A stretch of DNA of 64,000 bases from Mycobacterium sp. 141 (GTDB lineage Bacteria; Actinomycetota; Actinomycetes; Mycobacteriales; Mycobacteriaceae): the NCBI RefSeq assembly GCF_000382405.1, contig NZ_KB908260.1:124001-188000 (forward strand), read 5' to 3'. Below are positions 45,641-53,030 of this stretch, one piece after another. Both the position numbers and the translations under genes were made by a program. Within the stretch, counting starts at the first letter, position 1. The number at the start of each line of letters is the position of its first letter. The notes under the pieces were generated by a model. It saw nothing but the letters and a program-made list of their open reading frames with translations, had not been told where the DNA came from and did not search any database.

Positions 45641-46660
45641 ATGACGACTTTCCCGATTTGTGCGCAGCCCAAGCTACCCGACGCCCGCGGACCTGTTTCA
45701 GCCGTGGTCATCGAACTGCTTAACCGATGCACCCCCCACGCTCACCTCGAGCCGGTCGAAGCACGATTGCACGACTCCGACCCGCTGGGTCTGGACCTGC
45801 AACTGGCGCTCTACGTGTGCTACGAACTGCACTACCGGGGTTTCGCGGAGGCCGACCCGGCCTGGGAATGGAACGCCGGTCTGCTGCATTTGCGTTCGCG
45901 ATTGGAACGCGTGTTCCTTACGGCGCTTCGCCGCGAGATTGGGACGGTGGAACCGGCCGCGACCCCGGCCGACGAGATGGACCGACTGTCGGTCGAACCC
46001 GTCGACGGCACCGGCCCCAGCTACCACCTGCGGGATCACGGCACGTGGCAGCAGATGCGCGAGTACTTCGCGCACCGATCGGTGTACCACCTCAAGGAAG
46101 GCGACCCGCACGCCTGGTTGATTCCCAGACTCGCCGGGCAGGCGAAGGCCTCGTTCGTCGCCATCGAGTTCGACGAGTTCGGCGCGGGCTCGGGAAGTCA
46201 AGTGCACCAACAGTTGTTCGCCGACCTCATGCTGGCCGCTGGACTCGACAACAGCTATCTCGGGTACATCGGTGCCGTGCCCGCGGAATCCTTGCTCACG
46301 GTCACTCTGATGTCGCTGTTCGGACTGCACCGTCGTCTCCGCGGCGCGGCGGTAGGACATTTCGCGGCGACGGAGATCACATCCTCCCCGGGCTCACAGC
46401 GAATGGTGGCCGCGCTGCAACGGATGTCGGCGCCGAACGCATGCGTCAAGTTCTACCGCGAGCATGTCGAGGCAGACGCGGTCCACGAACAGGTGGTCCG
46501 CACCGAGGTGATCAATAGCCTCCTGTCGGCCGAGCCTGCGCTGGCTGCTGACGTGGTGTTCGGTATCCGTGCCTGGGAAGTCGTGGAAAACCGGCTCGCC
46601 GACTGGATGATGAAATGCTGGAAATCCGAGCGCAGCTCGTTACTTCGCCCGCTTGACTGA
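45641..46660 (+). CDS. Iron-containing redox enzyme (haem-oxygenase-like diiron family)
   Basis: The 339-residue, all-helical protein belongs to the haem-oxygenase-like diiron group. Likely iron ligands are spread over YVCYELHYRGF, FVAIEFDEFGAGSGSQVHQQLF and FYREHVEADAVHEQ, each with Glu/Asp and His at helical spacing. The EFDE(F/Y)G-x-G...H-x2-LF pattern is characteristic. Members are O2-using oxidases in natural-product pathways; the substrate here is unknown. Its 3' end overlaps the convergent CDGSH gene by 21 bases. Confidence 0.82.
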   Translation: MTTFPICAQPKLPDARGPVSAVVIELLNRCTPHAHLEPVEARLHDSDPLGLDLQLALYVCYELHYRGFAEADPAWEWNAGLLHLRSRLERVFLTALRREIGTVEPAATPADEMDRLSVEPVDGTGPSYHLRDHGTWQQMREYFAHRSVYHLKEGDPHAWLIPRLAGQAKASFVAIEFDEFGAGSGSQVHQQLFADLMLAAGLDNSYLGYIGAVPAESLLTVTLMSLFGLHRRLRGAAVGHFAATEITSSPGSQRMVAALQRMSAPNACVKFYREHVEADAVHEQVVRTEVINSLLSAEPALAADVVFGIRAWEVVENRLADWMMKCWKSERSSLLRPLD

Positions 46661-46843
46661 TCGTCTGGCCTTGCGGTGGCTGGTATCGCACAGTGGATAG
46701 TTCTTCGACCGGCGGCAGGCGCAGATGGCCACCATGAATCGTGACGATTCAACAATGCGCCCATCCGGCGTCTCGATCCGCACCGGCCCCTCGACCAATA
46801 TCGGTCCACCCGCCACCACCCGAACAACTCGGCACTCGCTCAT
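46640..46843 (-). CDS. CDGSH-type iron-sulfur protein
   Basis: The 67-residue protein ends in the CDGSH [2Fe-2S] motif C-x-C-x2-S-x3-P-x-C-D-x-S-H, seen as CACRRSKNYPLCDTSH (Gly replaced by Thr). The N-terminal half (VVAGGPILVEGPVRIETPDG) is a beta hairpin as in bacterial mitoNEET-like proteins. It is an electron or Fe-S transfer protein, coupled to the methyltransferase gene by a 4-bp ATGA overlap. Confidence 0.9.
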   Translation of the reverse strand: MSECRVVRVVAGGPILVEGPVRIETPDGRIVESSRFMVAICACRRSKNYPLCDTSHRKARRSVKRAK

Positions 46844-47508
46844 CGCTTGTCCGCCCTGATCACCACCAGTAGCTCATGACGACGCCCCGGGCTGAGCCGG
46901 CCCGAAGCTTCGAGACCGGAGGCGTGTGCCGACAATACCGGGCCGAATGGAATCGCCTGTACAGCAATTATTTTCGTTTTCATACCCAACCCGCGAAGCA
47001 ATGTCACCGACTCGGTGATACCCGAGAATTCCGACTGGACAAGCAGCAGCGTTCCACCGTCGGTCAGCATGCGCGGCGCCGCCGCACACAGCGGATCGAG
47101 AACAAGGCGGCCGTCCGCACCACCATTCCAGGCGGCCATCGGCCCGGACCACGGCGGGACCGAGCTGGTGTCGACGTCGACGCCAGAGGGGACGTAGGGC
47201 GGATTACACACCACGATGTCGAACGGTTCGCATTCCAACGCCTGCGTCCAGGAGCCGAGCTTGACGTGAACATCCGCGCCGGCAGCCAAGGCATTCCTGC
47301 GAGCGCATCGGACGGCGTTGGGGCAGATGTCGAATGCCGTAACGGAAGTCGCTCCCAGTTGGGCGGCCGCGACCGCCACGACTCCACTTCCGGTACCGAG
47401 ATCCGCAACGCGCCGGCGCTGCAGCGGACCGCTGCGAGCCAGCACGTCGATCAGCAGCTGAGAATCCTGCTGCGGCGGATACACACCGTCGACGGCAAAG
47501 GCTGTCAT
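46840..47508 (-). CDS. HemK/MTQ2-like SAM-dependent methyltransferase
   Basis: The 222-residue protein has the SAM motif VADLGTGSGVVAVAAAQLGA and the NPPY motif in FDIVVCNPPYVPSGVD, hallmark of glutamine/asparagine or N6-adenine methyltransferases of the HemK2/MTQ2 type. The N-terminus GVYPPQQDSQLLIDVL matches the family. It is not the usual PrmC next to prfA, so its substrate is probably different. AAGGA precedes the ATG. Consensus SigF promoter upstream. Confidence 0.87.
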   Translation of the reverse strand: MTAFAVDGVYPPQQDSQLLIDVLARSGPLQRRRVADLGTGSGVVAVAAAQLGATSVTAFDICPNAVRCARRNALAAGADVHVKLGSWTQALECEPFDIVVCNPPYVPSGVDVDTSSVPPWSGPMAAWNGGADGRLVLDPLCAAAPRMLTDGGTLLLVQSEFSGITESVTLLRGLGMKTKIIAVQAIPFGPVLSAHASGLEASGRLSPGRRHELLVVIRADKR

Positions 47509-47538
47509 CTCATTCCTTTCGCGGGGCACTACCTCCGG

Positions 47539-47563
47539 TACCCGCGCAGCACAGGGTGTAAAC
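47539..47563 (-). promoter_or_regulatory. Consensus SigF promoter for the methyltransferase-CDGSH operon
   Basis: GTTT (47563-47560), 16 bases and GGGTA (47543-47539) on the minus strand, 31 bases before the ATG at 47508. Exact match to the consensus. Confidence 0.75.
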
Positions 47564-47634
47564 CCCAAAGCCCTCAGATTGCCCCTCTGGTAACCGTTTT
47601 GGCAGAATTGCGCAAGAGTTGACTACGGTTTCAG

Positions 47635-47658
47635 GTTTCGCAACGAGAGCATCGGGAA
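47635..47658 (+). promoter_or_regulatory. SigF-type promoter for csbD
   Basis: GTTT (47635-47638), 15 bases and GGGAA (47654-47658) lie about 62 bases before the csbD ATG. It is divergent to the methyltransferase promoter. Confidence 0.6.
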
Positions 47659-47720
47659 TACGGGTCGGACACGCAACGGTGCGTGTAGTGACCAATCCAC
47701 TCCAGTAGCGGAAGGTAAGT

Positions 47721-47963
47721 ATGACCGAGAAGAAGTCAGGTCCCGAGGAAGCAGTCAAGGGCATCGTCGAAGACGCGAAGGGCAAGGCAAAGGAAGCCAT
47801 CGGCACGGTAACCGGGCGCGAAGACCTGGTCCGTGAGGGTAAGGCCCAGCAGGACAAGGCCGATGCTCAACAGGATGTCGCCAAGAAGGAGGCAGAGGCC
47901 GATTCCGCACGCGCACGGGCCAAAGCGGCCGAACAGCGTGAGCAGGCCCACCAGCGGCCCTAA
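47721..47963 (+). CDS. CsbD-family general stress protein
   Basis: The 80-residue, highly charged protein shows the CsbD pattern EEAVKGIVEDAKGKAKEAIG and TGREDLVREGKAQQDKADAQ, then an Ala/Glu/Arg-rich helix. CsbD proteins are abundant general-stress proteins of unknown activity, SigB/SigF-controlled. GGAAGG precedes the ATG. A nuclease-like gene follows directly. Confidence 0.92.
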   Translation: MTEKKSGPEEAVKGIVEDAKGKAKEAIGTVTGREDLVREGKAQQDKADAQQDVAKKEAEADSARARAKAAEQREQAHQRP

Positions 47964-48545
47964 ATGTCGGTGCCGACGTCTAGCGTTCGTTGCGTGACGC
48001 GGCTGAGTTTCAAGCTCTATCTGACGGCAGGTGTGGCGTGCGGCGCCGCACTACACCTGAACGGCAGTAGCCCGGCGGTCAGTCTCGGAGCCGGAGTATG
48101 CGTGGCGGTCGCGCTCTTGATAGCGCCCCGCTTTCTGCTCGGGGCCCTGGCAGGAATCACTACCCCCGGTTCGCACGAGAACAAGACTACGGAGATGACT
48201 GGACTGGAGTTCGAGGACTATGTGGCGCGCATCGCCCGGTCCTGCGGTGTGCCGGTCATCATGACTCCCCTCAGTGGGGATTGGGGTGTCGACCTGATCG
48301 TCGGGCACCGGCCCAATCGTCTTGCCGTTCAGTGCAAGCGGCAAGGCCGCCCGGTCGGGGCGGGTGCAGTCCAGGAAGTGGTCGCCGGCGCACCGATGCA
48401 GGACTGCGCCAAGACCATGGTGGTGACCAACCACGAGTTCACTCCTGCCGCACGCAAACTCGCCGAGTTGCACGGCTGCGAGCTTGTCGGGGGTGCGGAT
48501 CTCCCTCGGTTGAAATCAGTGATCCGGCGGGCCGTCACGCAATAG
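47964..48545 (+). CDS. Membrane-anchored Mrr-like restriction endonuclease domain protein
   Basis: The 193-residue protein has one or two N-terminal hydrophobic segments (LYLTAGVACGAALHL, SLGAGVCVAVALLIAPRFLLGAL). A PD-(D/E)xK Mrr domain follows: MTGLEFEDYVARIARSCGV, GDWGVDLIVG and AVQCKRQGRPVGAGAVQEV, with catalytic D, Q and K. The ATG abuts the csbD stop; GTG 47994 (CVTRLSFK) is another candidate. Co-transcription with csbD suggests a stress-linked DNA cleavage or quality role. Confidence 0.82.
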   Translation: MSVPTSSVRCVTRLSFKLYLTAGVACGAALHLNGSSPAVSLGAGVCVAVALLIAPRFLLGALAGITTPGSHENKTTEMTGLEFEDYVARIARSCGVPVIMTPLSGDWGVDLIVGHRPNRLAVQCKRQGRPVGAGAVQEVVAGAPMQDCAKTMVVTNHEFTPAARKLAELHGCELVGGADLPRLKSVIRRAVTQ

Positions 48546-48582
48546 CGTTCCGGTGTCGGTCGACGAGTTCGTCGCGATGCGT

Positions 48583-49947
48583 TTAACGAATCGCGGCGCG
48601 CACGGCGTCAACGGCGGCGTCGATTTCGCTGCGGGATACCGTCAATGCCGGCCGGAACCGGACGCTGTGAGTACCGCTGGGCAGCATGACGACGTGCCGA
48701 TCCCACAGTCGACGGATCAGCGCATCACGCTCGGCGGGAGTCGGCAAGCTGAAAGCACACATCAGTCCACGCCCGCGGGGATCGAGCACCAGCTCCGGGA
48801 ATTCATGTGCCAACTGCTGCAACCCGCCGAGCAGATACCGACCGGTCGACGCCGCATTGTCCAGCAACCGGTCGCCCTCGAGGACCTCCAGGATGCGCCG
48901 CGACCGAACCATGTCGACCAGGTTGCCTCCCCATGTGGAGTTGATCCGGGAGCTGACGGTGAACACGTTGTCGGCAACCTCGTCGATCCGGGTTATATAC
49001 CGCTCCGCGCGTGCGCCGGTTCCATACCGCTCCCCACCCGTGTGGCCGCCCGCCATCACGCCACACACCTGCGTTTTCTTGCCAAACGCCACCACATCGG
49101 GCGTCACACCCAATTGCTGGTAGGCCCAAGCGGTTCCGGTGATCCCGCACCCGGTCTGCACCTCGTCGAAGACGAGCAGCGCGTCGAACTCGTCGCACAG
49201 GTCCCGCATCGCGGCGAAGAACTGCGGCCGGAAGTGCCGGTCACCGCCCTCACCCTGGATCGGCTCGGCCAGGAAACAGGCGATATCGTGCGGATCGGCC
49301 TCGAAAGCCGCCCTGGCCTGACGCAACGATTCGGCTTCCACCTCGGCCATGTCGGCCCCCGGCCTGATATAGGGAGCGTCGATACGCGGCCAATCGAACT
49401 TCGGGAAGCGGGCCACCTTGTTCGGGTCGGTGTTGGTCAGCGACAGTGTGTAGCCGCTGCGGCCGTGGAAGGCCCCGCGCAGATGTAAGACCTTGGTGCC
49501 CAATGCCGGATCGATCCCGCGCGCTTCGTTGTGCCGGCTCTTCCAGTCGAATGCCACCTTGAGGGCGTTCTCGACGGCAAGTGCGCCGCCATCGACGAAG
49601 AACAGATGCGGCAATGCGGGATCGCCGAGGACCCTGCGGAAGGTGTCGACGAAACGTGCCATCGGGACGCTGTAGATGTCGGAGTTGCTCGGCTTGTTCA
49701 TCGCGGCCTGCAGCAACTCCGCACGGAACTTCGGATCGTCGGCCAGAGCCGGATGGTTCATCCCCAGCGCCGAGGACGCGAAGAACGTGAACATGTCCAG
49801 GTACCGCTCACCGGTGGCGGCGTCCACCAGATACGAGCCTGCCGAACGGTCCAGATCGAGCACAAAATCGTAGCCGTCGGTCAGGATGCTGCGAGCCAGC
49901 ACCTCGCGCACACGGCCGGGAGTGATGAGTGTAAACACAGCGGTCAT
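48583..49947 (-). CDS. lat: L-lysine 6-transaminase
   Basis: The 454-residue class III PLP aminotransferase shows LDMFTFFASSALGMNHPAL, the cofactor Asp region DALLVFDEVQTGCGITG and the PLP Lys in FGKKTQVCG. It converts L-lysine to alpha-aminoadipate semialdehyde. It matches M. tuberculosis Lat (Rv3290c), is divergent to pcd with lrpA between, and together these form lysine catabolism. In persisting mycobacteria lat is strongly induced in starvation. Confidence 0.95.
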   Translation of the reverse strand: MTAVFTLITPGRVREVLARSILTDGYDFVLDLDRSAGSYLVDAATGERYLDMFTFFASSALGMNHPALADDPKFRAELLQAAMNKPSNSDIYSVPMARFVDTFRRVLGDPALPHLFFVDGGALAVENALKVAFDWKSRHNEARGIDPALGTKVLHLRGAFHGRSGYTLSLTNTDPNKVARFPKFDWPRIDAPYIRPGADMAEVEAESLRQARAAFEADPHDIACFLAEPIQGEGGDRHFRPQFFAAMRDLCDEFDALLVFDEVQTGCGITGTAWAYQQLGVTPDVVAFGKKTQVCGVMAGGHTGGERYGTGARAERYITRIDEVADNVFTVSSRINSTWGGNLVDMVRSRRILEVLEGDRLLDNAASTGRYLLGGLQQLAHEFPELVLDPRGRGLMCAFSLPTPAERDALIRRLWDRHVVMLPSGTHSVRFRPALTVSRSEIDAAVDAVRAAIR

Positions 49948-49999
49948 GACACCAGCTTATCGTGCTTTTTACGTCTATGCTTATTGACAACCGTAATAG

Positions 50000-50464
50000 T
50001 TACGGGATGAAGTTCCTTCCGGTGTAAAATGTCTGCAAGATGACGGTGCTACGGGTGCGTACATTGGCCGCGGTCCTGATGCGTTGCAGCAAGTCCTCCA
50101 GCGCGCGCGCTGACGCGACCCGCACCTGCAGGACGTAACTCTCGTCACCGGCCACCGAATGACACGATTCGATTTCGGGGATGCTCTCCAACCGAGCAGG
50201 CGCATCATCGGGTTGAGACGGATCGAGAGGAGTGATGGCCACGAACGCCGACAGCATGTTGCCCAACGCCTCGGGATTGAGCCGCGCCGAATATCCGGTC
50301 ACCACGCCACGCGCCTCCAACCGGCGCACCCGGGCTTGTACCGCCGACACCGACAACCCCGCCGCCGCGGCCAGGTGTGCCAATGTGGCCCGGCCGTCGG
50401 CCACGAGTTCACGTACCAAGACCCGGTCGATGCCGTCCAGCGGTTGCTCGTCCGGTTCACCCAT
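50000..50464 (-). CDS. lrpA: Lrp/AsnC-family regulator
   Basis: The 154-residue protein has an N-terminal HTH (DGIDRVLVRELVADGRATLAHLAAAAGLSVSAVQARVRRLE) and a RAM ligand-binding domain with VAGDESYVLQVRVASARALEDLL. It corresponds to Rv3291c, a feast/famine regulator of lat. It lies 52 bases upstream of lat on the same strand and is divergent to pcd, 59 bases apart. Amino-acid binding is expected for the C-terminal domain. Confidence 0.94.
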   Translation of the reverse strand: MGEPDEQPLDGIDRVLVRELVADGRATLAHLAAAAGLSVSAVQARVRRLEARGVVTGYSARLNPEALGNMLSAFVAITPLDPSQPDDAPARLESIPEIESCHSVAGDESYVLQVRVASARALEDLLQRIRTAANVRTRSTVILQTFYTGRNFIP

Positions 50465-50523
50465 GGCCCGAACTGTAACCCCTTGACCCCGCTCTCATTC
50501 CGAGCAGATCAGAAAGGCGCACG

Positions 50524-52128
50524 ATGACCACGACCGAACGGACCCACTTGCCCACCGCCGATGACCTGCGCCGTCAGGTGCGTCAAGCCTTCGAGGCCGT
50601 CGGCGCGGCAGTCACGCTCGGCCCGCCCGACGCACACCCGGCCGGCGTGCCGGCAAGTACGCCCATCACCGGGGACGTGCTGTTCACCATCGCCGAAGAC
50701 ACTCCCGAACGGGCGGATACCGCCATAGGCGAAGCTGCACAGGCATTTTCGGTCTGGCGTACCACCCCCGCGCCGGTACGGGGCGCCCTCGTCGGCCGGC
50801 TGGGTGAGTTGCTCGTGGAGCACAAGGACGCATTGGCGACACTGGTCACCATCGAGGCCGGGAAGATCGTCTCGGAGGCCCTGGGCGAGGTGCAGGAGAT
50901 GATCGACGTCTGCCAGTTCGCCGTCGGGCTGTCGCGGCAGCTCTACGGCCGCACCATCGCCTCCGAACGCCCGGGCCACCGACTCATGGAGACCTGGCAC
51001 CCACTGGGTGTGGTCGGTGTCATCACCGCCTTCAACTTTCCCGTCGCGGTGTGGGCATGGAACACCGCGGTCGCGCTCGTGTGTGGGGACACCGTGGTGT
51101 GGAAACCGTCCGAGCTGACCCCGTTGACCGCCATCGCCTGTCAGGCTCTGATCGAGCGGGCCGCCTCAGATGTCGGAGCCCCGGCATCGGTGAGTCGGCT
51201 GTTGCTCGGCGGCCGTGAGCTCGGCGAGCATCTGGTCGACGACCCTCGCGTGGCGCTGGTGAGTGCGACTGGCTCGGTGCGGATGGGTCGGGAGGTCGGG
51301 CCGCGGGTGGCGGCCCGGTTCGGCAAAGTCCTACTCGAGCTCGGTGGCAACAACGGGGCGGTGGTCGCTCCGTCGGCCGACCTCGATCTGGCGGTACGCG
51401 CGATCGTCTTCTCCGCCGCAGGTACTGCGGGGCAGCGCTGCACCACGCTTCGCCGGCTGATCGTGCACTCGAGCATCGCTGACGAGCTGGTGACGCGGAT
51501 CGTCGCGGCATATCGCAGCCTGCCCGTCGGCGCCCCGGGAAGTGACGGCACACTCGTCGGGCCGCTCATTCACGCGCGCGCCTACCGCGACATGGTGGGA
51601 GCGCTGGACCAGGCCCGAGCCGACGGTGGTGAGGTGTTCGGTGGCGAGCGCCATAACCTCGGTGACTTAGGCGGACGCGAGGAGCAACCAGGCGAGGGCG
51701 GACGCGAGGAGCAATCAGGCGAGGGCGCGTTCTACGTGGCGCCCGCGGTGGTACGGATGCCCGCCCAGACGGCCGTGGTACACACCGAGACATTCGCGCC
51801 GATCCTCTACGTGCTGACCTACGATTCGCTAGACGAGGCCATTGCACTGAACAATGCAGTGCCGCAGGGTCTTTCATCGGCCATCTTCACCAACGATGTG
51901 CGCGAGGCGGAGCGTTTCTTAGCAGCTGACGGCTCCGACTGCGGTATCGCCAACGTCAACATCGGGACGTCCGGGGCCGAGATCGGCGGGGCGTTCGGCG
52001 GCGAGAAGCAGACCGGCGGTGGCCGAGAGTCCGGATCGGACGCCTGGAAGGCCTACATGCGGCGCGCCACCAATACCGTCAACTACTCGTCGGAGCTGCC
52101 GCTGGCCCAGGGCGTGCACTTCGGCTGA
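50524..52128 (+). CDS. pcd: Aldehyde dehydrogenase, likely L-piperidine-6-carboxylate dehydrogenase
   Basis: The 534-residue ALDH has the NAD-binding ITAFNFPVAVWAWNTA, the catalytic Glu in LLELGGNNGAVV and the nucleophilic Cys in GTAGQRCTTLRRL. It oxidises alpha-aminoadipate semialdehyde made by Lat. About 18 residues (GGREEQPGE GGREEQSGE) near residue 383-400 are a tandem duplication not expected in the family, between GERHNLGDL and AFYVAPAVV, in a surface region before the conserved ETFAPILYV. Enzyme activity probably persists. Confidence 0.92.
   Translation: MTTTERTHLPTADDLRRQVRQAFEAVGAAVTLGPPDAHPAGVPASTPITGDVLFTIAEDTPERADTAIGEAAQAFSVWRTTPAPVRGALVGRLGELLVEHKDALATLVTIEAGKIVSEALGEVQEMIDVCQFAVGLSRQLYGRTIASERPGHRLMETWHPLGVVGVITAFNFPVAVWAWNTAVALVCGDTVVWKPSELTPLTAIACQALIERAASDVGAPASVSRLLLGGRELGEHLVDDPRVALVSATGSVRMGREVGPRVAARFGKVLLELGGNNGAVVAPSADLDLAVRAIVFSAAGTAGQRCTTLRRLIVHSSIADELVTRIVAAYRSLPVGAPGSDGTLVGPLIHARAYRDMVGALDQARADGGEVFGGERHNLGDLGGREEQPGEGGREEQSGEGAFYVAPAVVRMPAQTAVVHTETFAPILYVLTYDSLDEAIALNNAVPQGLSSAIFTNDVREAERFLAADGSDCGIANVNIGTSGAEIGGAFGGEKQTGGGRESGSDAWKAYMRRATNTVNYSSELPLAQGVHFG
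51670..51723 (+). repeat. In-frame 27-bp tandem repeat inside pcd
   Basis: Two 27-base units (51670-51696 and 51697-51723) beginning GGCGGACGCGAGGAGCAA differ at one position. They encode GGREEQPGE and GGREEQSGE. The insertion preserves the frame of pcd. Confidence 0.9.
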
Positions 52129-52213
52129 CCGGCACTCGGGTCGCCGCCGCCCGGCGACGAGTGCGGCTGCGGCCTCATCATCCGTTCGGCAGAAAGTCCG
52201 GTAAACAGATGGG

Positions 52214-53023
52214 ATGCAGATCGAAGACCGGGTAGCGATAGTCACCGGTGCCGGCTCGGGGATCGGCCGGGCCGTGGCGCGGGTGTTGAGCGCGGCGGGC
52301 ACACGGGTGGTCGTCGGCGATATCGACGAAACGGGTGCCGCAGAAACCGCGAAGCTCGTTCATGATTCCGGCGGCACCGCGGTGGCCATCCGCGCCGATG
52401 CCTCGGTCACCGCGGACATCGCGAATCTCGTCGCGTTGGCCGAAGCCGAGTTCGGGCCGGTCGACATCTATATCGCCAACGCCGGGATCATGGGCGCGCC
52501 CGGCCTCGGCACCGATGCGAACTGGGACGTCATCCTCGACGTCAACCTGCGGGCGCATATCAGAGCAGCGAACATCGTTGTACCCGAGTGGCTCTCGCGT
52601 GGCGAAGGATATTTCGTCTCGGTCGCCTCGGCGGCCGGATTGCTGTCGCAGATCGGCGCGGCCGGGTACGCCGTCACCAAGCACGCGGCGGTCGGGTTCG
52701 CCGAGTGGCTGGCCATCACCTACGGCGATGACGGCGTCGGGGTGAGCTGTGTGTGCCCGCTGGGTGTTGATACCCCGCTCCTCGATACGGTGCGTGCGGC
52801 GGCCGACCCCGAAACCCACGCCAGCGCCGAAGCCGTGGTGCGGTCCGGCGCGGTGATCACCGCCGAGCAGGTGGCGACGGATATCGTCGATGCGATCCGC
52901 GCCGATCGGTTCCTGGTGTTACCGCACCCGGAAGTGCTCGACATGTATCGCCGCAAAGGCAGTGACTACGACCGGTGGATCTCGGGAATGCGCCGCTACC
53001 AGAGGACACTTCGCGGTACCTAG
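52214..53023 (+). CDS. Short-chain dehydrogenase/reductase
   Basis: The 269-residue protein has the classical SDR pattern: cofactor motif VTGAGSGIGRAVARVL, the NAG motif in YIANAGIMGAP, Ser in VSVASAAGL and the catalytic YAVTKHA. PLGVDTPLLDTV follows. The acidic residue after the second strand (GDIDETG) suggests NAD(H) preference. It follows pcd by 85 bases on the same strand. Substrate unknown. Confidence 0.9.
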   Translation: MQIEDRVAIVTGAGSGIGRAVARVLSAAGTRVVVGDIDETGAAETAKLVHDSGGTAVAIRADASVTADIANLVALAEAEFGPVDIYIANAGIMGAPGLGTDANWDVILDVNLRAHIRAANIVVPEWLSRGEGYFVSVASAAGLLSQIGAAGYAVTKHAAVGFAEWLAITYGDDGVGVSCVCPLGVDTPLLDTVRAAADPETHASAEAVVRSGAVITAEQVATDIVDAIRADRFLVLPHPEVLDMYRRKGSDYDRWISGMRRYQRTLRGT

Positions 53024-53030
53024 CAGGCAG

